Positions 1 to 7,866 of a stretch of DNA of 45,679 nucleotides are shown here, in pieces. Made by a program: the position numbers and the translations under genes. The DNA comes from Candidatus Omnitrophota bacterium (GTDB lineage: Bacteria; Omnitrophota; Gorgyraeia; JAGLLT01). Position 1 is the first letter of the stretch, and every line of letters starts with the position of its first letter. The notes under the pieces are model-generated. The model was not told where the DNA came from. It did no database searches and worked only from the letters and a program-made list of their open reading frames with translations. The stretch lies in NCBI GenBank assembly GCA_023140385.1, contig JAGLLT010000028.1:1-45679 (forward strand), given 5' to 3'.

Positions 1-2
1 TA

Positions 3-380
3 ACTATCTCCGGTCTAATTGGTAATGCCGAGGTAAAATCGGCTAAAGAAGAAAAAATAGTTCCCGCTAAAGTTGGCATGCTGCTCTATGAAGGTGATAC
101 TATAATCACAAAAGCAAGTTCAACCGCCGTTTTGGAACTGGATGGAAAAGAAGGAACAGCAACCATAGAAGTCAGTGAAAACAGCCAGCTTTTAATGGCA
201 GAGCTTGCAGTAAGCGGTCAACAGAATAAGCAAACTTTGTTAGAGTTAGAGGTGGGCAAGATTTTGATTAAGGCTCAGAAGCTATATGACCCCAACTCAA
301 GATTTGAAGTCAAAACTCCTACATCTATTGTAGGTGTAAGAGGAACTATATTTAGCGTAGAGGTTGAACCTGTAGAGTAA
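3..380 (+). CDS. FecR-domain protein, C-terminal part (5' end outside window)
   Basis: The ORF track starts at an internal ATG, but the frame is open back to the left edge, adding 25 codons, so this is the 3' part of a longer gene. The visible protein has the FecR fold pattern: a GNAEVKSA-like opening strand, a 'MLLYEGDTI' strand, and the closing 'GVRGTIFSV' motif typical of FecR domains. FecR domains occur in periplasmic anti-sigma or surface proteins of many Gram-negatives. The protein stops only a few residues after the domain, so it has no long C-terminal extension. It is the only convincing plus-strand gene and converges on the giant minus-strand gene, with 30 bp between stops. No sigma factor or TonB receptor is visible, so a signalling role cannot be inferred. 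The domain call is fairly secure; the function is unknown. Confidence 0.75.
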   Translation, partial: TISGLIGNAEVKSAKEEKIVPAKVGMLLYEGDTIITKASSTAVLELDGKEGTATIEVSENSQLLMAELAVSGQQNKQTLLELEVGKILIKAQKLYDPNSRFEVKTPTSIVGVRGTIFSVEVEPVE

Positions 381-410
381 ATTACTAGTGTTGAGACCTG
401 ACCCCTTGCT

Positions 411-3400
411 TTACAGTCGCGTGTCAAATTTAATGTCATCGATAAATATGGTTCCTTCCATATCATCCCACTCAAAAACCATTTTAAACATCGTAAGCCG
501 GCTGATATCTGTTCCCTGCTTTATGAAATCTATTAAGGGTATATTAACCTTTTGCCAGGAAGTCTTAACATTTACATATTTTTCCAGGTCTACGTAGGTA
601 TCCACATACCCTGTGCTTGTACCGTCATCTAAATATATGTTAGGTTTTTCATTGCCAACTTTGCCTTTAATCAAAAAAGATAGGTTGTTATAAATAGAAG
701 CGTTCAGGGGCTTATCAAATACCGCTATATAACCGCAGTATGACTCAGGAGTACCGTCTCTTTTTTTCTTTTTCACTCCATTATATGATATCCGGTAACA
801 GCAGCCGCTTTCCCCATCTTTATCGTCTCTATAATAACCTACCTGTATCTCAGCAATCCTATCACAAAAAAAGTAATTGTATCCACCTATAAAGTTCGGC
901 TCTTTGCCATCATCGAAATTATCTATGATAAGAGGCATTACCTGTTTAGTTAAATAGATATTGTCTATATATATTGTCCCTCTCTTCATACCCATCCAGT
1001 TTTCAAAGGAAAAAGAGAGCCTTTCCATCTTTGACCAATTTGATATTCCAGCAAAACTCGACAAAGGAATTACTACTTTTTGCCACCCATCAGCACGTTC
1101 GGCTGTTAGATAATCTCCCAATTTTACTTTTGGTTCGGCTCCTTTTGAATCTCTAAACCCTATTCGCGCAAGTTCATTGTTTTTTACTTCTCTCACCCAT
1201 AAGTTTAGAGAATTGTAGCCTCGTAAGTCTATCCCCTCTAAAGACGTCCAATAACTTGTATAATCCTCCGGCTCCGGCACTTCATAACGTAAAGCTAATG
1301 AATATCCTTTTTTCTCTTTATGGTAAACAGCCGCACATTCTCCGCCCGCGTCTGGATTTGTTAAGTAATAAAATCCCCCGCCGAGTTTATTTGGGATGTC
1401 TCCGGTATCAAAATCATCTACGAGAAGTATAGATTTATCTTTGGTATTGTTTATGGGCATTTTAGAGTGCGCTGTCTTTGACCAATTACCCGCTTTATCC
1501 TGACAGCAGATATGAAAATACCATGTCCCCGGCTCTAAGTTTTTATAGATTTTTGAGTTCTTACGGCTATTTATAATCTTATCCGGCTGTGTTTGCGGAC
1601 AGCGGTCTATAAGAAAAGAGTGCCCTTTTATCCACAGCGGCTTATTTTCTTCCCAAAAAAGAGATACCAAACTTTTATCCCCCGAATAAGAAATAAGAGG
1701 ATGTATCTTTGGCGGGGAAGGTTCTATTGTGTTTTTCGAGTAATCCATAACAAAACTAAAAACAGCCGGGCCTTTTAACAAATTGCCGCAAAAATCACTT
1801 GCTTCCACCAGCTCTATGTTAACCTTTTTCTTGTTCTTGAAAAGAATACCGGCGGCGGCAGGGGAAAAGGTCAATGTTTCCGCGGCCCTGTCGTAATTTA
1901 AAGCCGAATCGGCCGCGTCATATTCTACACCATTTATCTTCAATTTGATAGCATCAGAATCAATCCCGGAACCCTTATTATCCGTTAGGTAAAAGACTAT
2001 CTTATCTCCAAAGGAGCGGCTGTCATTAACGGGCGCGATTAAATCCACAACCGGGCTTTTTGTATCTATTATTATCCGGTAATGGTTTGGCATGCCCCAG
2101 TTGCCGGCTTTGTCTTTGGCGCGAACGTGGAAATACCACTTGCCATCAGGCCTATCTTGATAAGTAAAAGAGTTTTTCGCGCCTTCACTAAGTATATCAG
2201 GTATGGTGTCGGGATTATGATCAAAGCAAAAACTATATTCTAATTCCTTGCTTATATCATCCTCGGCGCTAAACGAAAATTCAACATCAGAATTAGCAAA
2301 ACTTAAACCGCTTATTCTAAAGTTATCTATAAAGTAACTTGAGCCCTTTTTGTTTCTTCCGTGCTCTAATTTCATATACCCCGCTTCATCCCAATTAGCC
2401 ATAATGAACTCTTCTACAATAGGCGCATCTATTTTCTCCCTCAGCATTTGATAAAGGTTAAACTGAGCCGTATGCCAATTGCCATCAGCAATGACATTGT
2501 CAATTTTACCAATTTTTTCAATATTAAGCCTGTCACGTTTTTTGGGATCGTCGGTAAATTCCACTTCATACCATATGCCTTTAACTTTTGCCAGAAAATT
2601 TATTTTTACGTTCGGCAAAATACTGTAATCAAAAATTACCAATGAGTATTTTTTGGCATCGAATGGAGTTGAAATAACCGTTGAAGAAAAGTTGCTTCTA
2701 TAGCTCCGGGCTGTCAGTTTCAAACAATAGCCATTTTTAGTATTACCAAATTCATCAATTGACAAAACCGCTCCTTTATTTCTATCGCGGCTTGACCATG
2801 AAGAAAAACCGTCTTCAAAAGTACTTTGCAATAAAGAAGGGTGTGTTTTTGACGTAATTGTTGGAGATAGCGGAGGTACAGTATCAAGAAACATAATTTT
2901 ATCCTGTTTGAGTGCATCTATCTCTGATAGCATATAAATAGTTTCACCGCTTTGCCCCACTCCAATTTTTTTCTCTCTCGCCAAGCTTTCCCGCGAAATT
3001 GTAACAATATTTCTATAAATACCGCTGTTATAATCTGTTTCTAATAATCGAACATCTATTCCTTTGGAATGGGAAATACCGCTTATAAGTTTTATGTCAA
3101 CAGCATCAATTGTATTCGGGCTCGCGTCTTCTCCCTTTAGCTCCAGATAGAGTTTATCCCCCATACAAACGCGCGAACCGGCCTGTGGTTTTAAAAAGCC
3201 CTTTTTCATAAAACGCAGGTATTTTATTTTTATGGGAGAACGCGTTACTACCTCACACATAATAGAATCAGAGGGCGGGCCTATCTGCCCAAATTGATCA
3301 ACCGCCCGGGCAAAAATAATATTTTCTCCGTTATTTAAAAGAACCCTGCCGCACTCAAAAATACCCGTGGCCTTATCCGCTTTTACTTTATCCTGACATA

Positions 3401-4388
3401 TTCCGTTTACAAATATTTCAACTTTCGTGTCCGGTTCAGCTTCACCTTTTATTGTTACCAGTTTCAACGGCGTAGGCGAATAAGACTTATAGATAAGCGG
3501 CGCTGAGGGAGGCCTATCTTTAGCCAATATACAATAATAACCAATGCCCGGACTAATACCTGAAATTGAAGTTTTTAAAGCGCCTTTTTCAATATTATTA
3601 ACAGTGGGTAGATAATCCCACCTGCCGGAATTTGGATTATACGTGTATATAGCTATTTTCTTTTCTTCTGAAGAATTTATCCCGCTTTCCAAATAGCTCA
3701 TTTCCAGAGCGGCATCTTTAATAAACCGCTCACCTTGCGGCCTAATTATATATATTTTGCCTATTAGTCTATAGCCTGCTGGAATAGAAATATTTTCATC
3801 AACAATTGCCTTTATTCCAAATACTTTAAAGGAGCTGCTAATCCCCTGCTCGGGAACCCTTAGAACAACCCTCCCGTCTTTGCTCTCAATCTTCCCGCCA
3901 TAAATAATAGGTATAACCCTCCCCACCTCCACCGTAACTCTATCCTCTTTTATTTCTCCGTTCTTGCCGAAAACAACAAGCCTTACTGTATATATGCCGT
4001 TTAAATCTGCAAGGGGTTCGCCATAAATGTAATTAGAAAAGCCTGTGCTCCAGGTAGCTAAATTACCATGGATAGTATGGTCGCCGGCGGCAATTTCATT
4101 TACTTTGATACATTGGACTTGAGGAGTTTCGGAGGTAATAATTTCAATCCAGCTCCGCGGGTCAGGACCTTCTCCATACTCTACTTTGTATTCCTTGAAA
4201 TTCTCGCCATAGGCAAGCCCAAATATCGGAACATGCGCTCTCACCAGGGCGTTTTCGGCTGGAATGCTTATTTTCGCGATAAGCCCTGAAGGGTTAGCAT
4301 CCGCTTCAGAGAGGCTTTGAGAAAAAAGCGAACAAGATATGGCAAGATAAAAGGCGGTAAAAAAGGTAACGACTATTTTAGAATTCAT
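411..4388 (-). CDS. Giant secreted Ig-like / carbohydrate-binding-like protein (1325 aa)
   Basis: Begins with a signal peptide (hydrophobic segment around residues 5-22) and has no enzyme motif I recognise. Near the N-terminus is an Ig-like module around 'VPIFGLAYG'. A glucodextranase-type Ig-like module lies near 'VTIKGEAEPDTKVEIFVNG'. A CBM-like jelly roll follows around 'STFEDGFSSWSS'. Two related Ig/FnIII modules each carry a 'WYFHV/I..(K/Q)DKAGNW' signature. The C-terminus has two tandem galactose-binding-like modules that open with 'VDDFDTG' and 'IDNFDDG' and end with 'GTIYIDNIYL' / 'GTIFIDDIKF', resembling CBM11-type domains. The likely role is surface or extracellular glycan binding. 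Its start overlaps the end of the upstream lipase-like gene by 11 bp, which suggests translational coupling. No PEP-CTERM or other sorting tail is present. The product is plainly secreted; ligand and function are unknown. Confidence 0.8.
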   Translation of the reverse strand: MNSKIVVTFFTAFYLAISCSLFSQSLSEADANPSGLIAKISIPAENALVRAHVPIFGLAYGENFKEYKVEYGEGPDPRSWIEIITSETPQVQCIKVNEIAAGDHTIHGNLATWSTGFSNYIYGEPLADLNGIYTVRLVVFGKNGEIKEDRVTVEVGRVIPIIYGGKIESKDGRVVLRVPEQGISSSFKVFGIKAIVDENISIPAGYRLIGKIYIIRPQGERFIKDAALEMSYLESGINSSEEKKIAIYTYNPNSGRWDYLPTVNNIEKGALKTSISGISPGIGYYCILAKDRPPSAPLIYKSYSPTPLKLVTIKGEAEPDTKVEIFVNGICQDKVKADKATGIFECGRVLLNNGENIIFARAVDQFGQIGPPSDSIMCEVVTRSPIKIKYLRFMKKGFLKPQAGSRVCMGDKLYLELKGEDASPNTIDAVDIKLISGISHSKGIDVRLLETDYNSGIYRNIVTISRESLAREKKIGVGQSGETIYMLSEIDALKQDKIMFLDTVPPLSPTITSKTHPSLLQSTFEDGFSSWSSRDRNKGAVLSIDEFGNTKNGYCLKLTARSYRSNFSSTVISTPFDAKKYSLVIFDYSILPNVKINFLAKVKGIWYEVEFTDDPKKRDRLNIEKIGKIDNVIADGNWHTAQFNLYQMLREKIDAPIVEEFIMANWDEAGYMKLEHGRNKKGSSYFIDNFRISGLSFANSDVEFSFSAEDDISKELEYSFCFDHNPDTIPDILSEGAKNSFTYQDRPDGKWYFHVRAKDKAGNWGMPNHYRIIIDTKSPVVDLIAPVNDSRSFGDKIVFYLTDNKGSGIDSDAIKLKINGVEYDAADSALNYDRAAETLTFSPAAAGILFKNKKKVNIELVEASDFCGNLLKGPAVFSFVMDYSKNTIEPSPPKIHPLISYSGDKSLVSLFWEENKPLWIKGHSFLIDRCPQTQPDKIINSRKNSKIYKNLEPGTWYFHICCQDKAGNWSKTAHSKMPINNTKDKSILLVDDFDTGDIPNKLGGGFYYLTNPDAGGECAAVYHKEKKGYSLALRYEVPEPEDYTSYWTSLEGIDLRGYNSLNLWVREVKNNELARIGFRDSKGAEPKVKLGDYLTAERADGWQKVVIPLSSFAGISNWSKMERLSFSFENWMGMKRGTIYIDNIYLTKQVMPLIIDNFDDGKEPNFIGGYNYFFCDRIAEIQVGYYRDDKDGESGCCYRISYNGVKKKKRDGTPESYCGYIAVFDKPLNASIYNNLSFLIKGKVGNEKPNIYLDDGTSTGYVDTYVDLEKYVNVKTSWQKVNIPLIDFIKQGTDISRLTMFKMVFEWDDMEGTIFIDDIKFDTRL

Positions 4389-6837
4389 CGGCGATAACAG
4401 CCAGGATACTCGGTTTTTGTTTCTCGCGGAGAGGCCTATTCTCTAATTTGGCAATGGTTCTTTCTGAGCCGTTTATCTCTTTTAGGCGTGAGGCTAACTC
4501 ATAGTTGGCGCTCTCGAAGGCCTTTCTTTGGGCCAGGCGCTTTTTATTCAGCTTTAATTTTAAGTTATCCCGCGCCTTTTTTGAGAAGAAGTCGTATTTT
4601 ACTTCTCTTGAATGCTGAATGAAAGTGGGGTCTGCGCAAATCAGATCCCATTTCTGCGTATCCCAGTTTGTCGCGGGGAGAAGCTGTTTAAGTACCGGAG
4701 GGTCATTGTGAGGATAGATATAAGGGTCATCACTTAGAGGTTGGACGAATATCTGGAGTGCGTACCAATACCACCTCTCGCTAATATCACAATACCCAGC
4801 AACATTATTTCCATTGTCATCTTTTCCGTTCCAAACAGTATTAAGGATATCGTTATCAACAAATTCTTTTGAATAACCGTCTTCACTTTCATCTAAGGTA
4901 ACTGTCTCATTATCAATTAGTGTTCTTAAGGGATTTTTATACGGGATAAAATCAATAGGCGGCTTCGGCCAATAAAGGTTGCTGCCTCCAAAAACCCGGA
5001 TACTTACCTTCATATCCTGAAATAACTTATCTTCTATGGTAAAGGTTTCCAGCGTGCCGTCATTTTTACGCCAGTCTGGTGCTTCTTCATGCTTATCTTC
5101 ATCATATATAGGAACATCTATAGACCAGTCTAAGTAAGGGTCATGTCTTATCTCATCCCCTGAGCCGTTTGCGAAGAAGAGGTCTTTAATTACCGGCCTT
5201 GAGAAATGGACTGTTACTTCATCGGTAAAACTGCCATCACCGGCAAACTCTTCGGCTGGATTTTTAATTTTTAGTTTTAGTTCATAGGTGTAGCCGGCCG
5301 CCATAGTCGCCTTCACGTAAAACTCGCCGGGAAGAAGCTCAAGGCATTTAGGATTGCCTTCAATATCGGTAACTGGAGCGTTCGGGTCAGGACGTTCTTT
5401 GAGGAACTCTTTTTTAAATTTAAAATAGGGCTTATAAGTTTTATCGTCAGGATTATAAAACTCCTTACAATCTACAGGTGCACCACTTAAGGTCATCTCT
5501 GCTATCTCTATGTCTGCCAGAAGATAATCTTTCACCTTAACAACAATATAATACTTCATATCCTCTTTTCTTTCGGATTCATCTACGGCAATGGCGTAAA
5601 TACGTTCGATTATGGGCTTATCTTCTATGGCTTTGAGGATGGTTTTATAATCAGAAGTTTCCTTGGAGTGCCATTTGGTGGTAGTATATATTTCTCCCTC
5701 TAAGGCAGTCTGGCTGACTAAAGGCACTACACCATCTCCACTTGCCAGATCATCTAAAGAATTATCTGTTGGGAAACCAGAAAAATTATTGCCGCAGAGC
5801 GTCATAATAAATTTACTTAAGTTGCCTATTGGTCCACTCATCCCACCTGTTCCTTTAATAGTATTAAAGTTTGCCGGTGTAGACAAATTATCAGAAGAAA
5901 GAAATGTCTGGTTTTCAGTATAGTTTGATTGCGCAATTTCCGGACCGATTATCGTCATTCCTAAAAGTGGGTCTATCCCCATGAAGCTTCTTGTATTAAA
6001 AATATTTGCCGGAACAACCAGCTGAGTAACAGCTACTTTTTGGTTTTCTTCATGATTATGGGGTAGATATTCTTTATAATTTCCAATTACAGCTTTCACG
6101 TTTAGCAATCTAAATCCTCCAACTCCTCCGCCTTCAAACTCTACAAATTGCTTATGCAGAAACAATATCGCTCCAACTTTATCATGAAAATCTCTGGCGG
6201 CCCTGCTTTTTGAGGAAAAAGACGAGAAAAGAATATCCATAGCAGACATACGGTATCGCTTTTCTAATATTTCTAATTCAGGGATTAATCTTTTGATAAG
6301 CACAATACTGCTGGCTGTAGGACTGCCTAAATGGGGTGTGCCTAAAAAGACAACCTTTTCAATTTTGCCTTCATTTTCATAGAAAGGAAACTGTTTTAAG
6401 AAAGAACGTACAACTAATCCGCCCATACTATGAGCAACAATAATCACCTTCCTTTGATCATCCGGCTGTTTAGATAAGGCCTCCTCAATTGTATTTAATA
6501 ATTGATCCTTAGCAACATAAGGTATAAGATCTTCGCTACTTAGTTTGGCATAATTACTTATGCTTGTATAGTCACAAAGTAAAACATGATCTTCTAAGCT
6601 CTCTCCAAAATATGTATCTTCAAGTTCTTGATTTGTAAAATAAGCCCTAAGACAAGCAACCGGCCATGACCAAATATCCAAAGGATCTTTGCCTTCTGTA
6701 TTAAAACCATGAACAAAGACTATAGGATAAGGATAATACTTTTCTTCCGCGCAAAGATTTGAATATACGCTTGTAAAAATTAGAGAAAATATCAAGATTG
6801 CAATTGTTTTCTTATTTACCAACCTGAATCTATTCAT
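4378..6837 (-). CDS. Secreted lipase-like alpha/beta hydrolase with C-terminal Ig-like region (819 aa)
   Basis: A signal peptide or N-terminal anchor covers residues 10-30. The hydrolase core shows the oxyanion motif 'FVHGF' at residues 41-45, the nucleophile elbow 'AHSMGG' with Ser137, and a 'GTPHLGSP' segment typical of lipase/PGAP1-like enzymes. Further on, 'GDGVVPL' probably holds the catalytic Asp and 'KWHSKE' the His, so the triad appears complete. The second half is not hydrolase. It is beta-rich and includes 'WNGKDDNGNNVAG', a FlgD-type Ig signature, and it ends in a charged Lys/Arg/Glu-rich tail. The expected activity is ester hydrolysis outside the cytoplasm; the substrate is unknown. 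It lies 19 bp after the beta-propeller gene and overlaps the next gene by 11 bp, so it is probably co-transcribed with both. Confidence 0.85.
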   Translation of the reverse strand: MNRFRLVNKKTIAILIFSLIFTSVYSNLCAEEKYYPYPIVFVHGFNTEGKDPLDIWSWPVACLRAYFTNQELEDTYFGESLEDHVLLCDYTSISNYAKLSSEDLIPYVAKDQLLNTIEEALSKQPDDQRKVIIVAHSMGGLVVRSFLKQFPFYENEGKIEKVVFLGTPHLGSPTASSIVLIKRLIPELEILEKRYRMSAMDILFSSFSSKSRAARDFHDKVGAILFLHKQFVEFEGGGVGGFRLLNVKAVIGNYKEYLPHNHEENQKVAVTQLVVPANIFNTRSFMGIDPLLGMTIIGPEIAQSNYTENQTFLSSDNLSTPANFNTIKGTGGMSGPIGNLSKFIMTLCGNNFSGFPTDNSLDDLASGDGVVPLVSQTALEGEIYTTTKWHSKETSDYKTILKAIEDKPIIERIYAIAVDESERKEDMKYYIVVKVKDYLLADIEIAEMTLSGAPVDCKEFYNPDDKTYKPYFKFKKEFLKERPDPNAPVTDIEGNPKCLELLPGEFYVKATMAAGYTYELKLKIKNPAEEFAGDGSFTDEVTVHFSRPVIKDLFFANGSGDEIRHDPYLDWSIDVPIYDEDKHEEAPDWRKNDGTLETFTIEDKLFQDMKVSIRVFGGSNLYWPKPPIDFIPYKNPLRTLIDNETVTLDESEDGYSKEFVDNDILNTVWNGKDDNGNNVAGYCDISERWYWYALQIFVQPLSDDPYIYPHNDPPVLKQLLPATNWDTQKWDLICADPTFIQHSREVKYDFFSKKARDNLKLKLNKKRLAQRKAFESANYELASRLKEINGSERTIAKLENRPLREKQKPSILAVIADEF

Positions 6838-6856
6838 TTTAAGCTATTCCTATTGC

Positions 6857-7852
6857 CTATTCCAGTTCAACTATTTTTAATTTTCCAGCTTTATCTACTC
6901 CGGCTATTCTTTTGCCGTCCGGAGAAAAAGAAAGAAATTCCAAATCATACGGGAAACCTTTTATCTTTTGCCACTTACTATCTATCTCTGCAAAAACACC
7001 TTCCCCGCTAAGAGCAAAATATTTGCTGTCCGGCGAGAAAGTACAGGCAAAGGGAGAAGGTAATTTATCTAATTTATATTTGGCAAAATAGACTTGTTTA
7101 AGTTCTTTAGTTTTGATGTCTGTTAAAAATAATGTGTAACTATGTACTTGAATATTTTCTGGATCGTTTAAATCAACTCTGGCGTTGATAAATATGTCGT
7201 TATTTGTTATGTATTTAGCTCGAACATCTCCCATTCCCAAAGGCTCAAGTAATAGATCTTTTTTTCTTAACTTAATATTTTTTATGTAAAAATAATAATG
7301 TTCGCTTAATAGATTCTCCCCATTCGGAGAAATATCGATTATATTCCAGCCTATTGTGCCAAAAAATCTATCATCAAACTTATATCTTTTCAGAGTTCTT
7401 CCTTTTATGTTAAAAAGATAAGCAAAATAATCACTGCTTTTTTCCGCAAAGAAAAATATATTCCCATCTTCAAGTAATCTTAAGCCCAAGGATTTGGCTA
7501 ATCGCCTGATTTTAATATCTATCGCCTTAAAACTTACTCTTTTTGAAAATTTTTTGATTAATTTTTTTTTGTCTAAATTATTAACATTTACTTTATAAAT
7601 AAAGAAATCCGCGTTGCTGGATTTTATTATGAAGGGATCGCCAGGTAAATACATGCCCCAGCCGGCGGGGCTTTGATCAGAATAACTTACTAATTTTAGA
7701 TAAACTAACTCTTGATTATTAATCCACTGGGGGTAGAGGTCTGTTTTTATAACATCCTGATAGCCGACAAGCCTTAAAAGCCAGACAGGAGTAAAGAACA
7801 TAAAATATCCAACTAAAATAAGTATCCAGATAATTCGTTTCTTTCTTTTCAT
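6857..7852 (-). CDS. Membrane-anchored TolB-like (PD40) beta-propeller protein (331 aa)
   Basis: A single N-terminal membrane segment (about residues 7-28, preceded by MKRKKR) anchors the protein, with the rest on the outer side of the membrane. The C-terminal half holds repeat strands 'FSPDSKYFALSG' and 'FSPDGKRIAGVD', the hallmark of PD40/WD40-like blades seen in TolB. Other blades are degenerate ('DISPNGENLLSE'). At 331 aa it could form one six- or seven-bladed propeller. No catalytic residues are evident; a binding or scaffolding role is inferred. It sits between an Ig-repeat surface protein and a secreted lipase, with 14- and 19-bp gaps, consistent with one operon. Confidence 0.7.
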   Translation of the reverse strand: MKRKKRIIWILILVGYFMFFTPVWLLRLVGYQDVIKTDLYPQWINNQELVYLKLVSYSDQSPAGWGMYLPGDPFIIKSSNADFFIYKVNVNNLDKKKLIKKFSKRVSFKAIDIKIRRLAKSLGLRLLEDGNIFFFAEKSSDYFAYLFNIKGRTLKRYKFDDRFFGTIGWNIIDISPNGENLLSEHYYFYIKNIKLRKKDLLLEPLGMGDVRAKYITNNDIFINARVDLNDPENIQVHSYTLFLTDIKTKELKQVYFAKYKLDKLPSPFACTFSPDSKYFALSGEGVFAEIDSKWQKIKGFPYDLEFLSFSPDGKRIAGVDKAGKLKIVELE

Positions 7853-7866
7853 TTCTCTTTCTCTTA

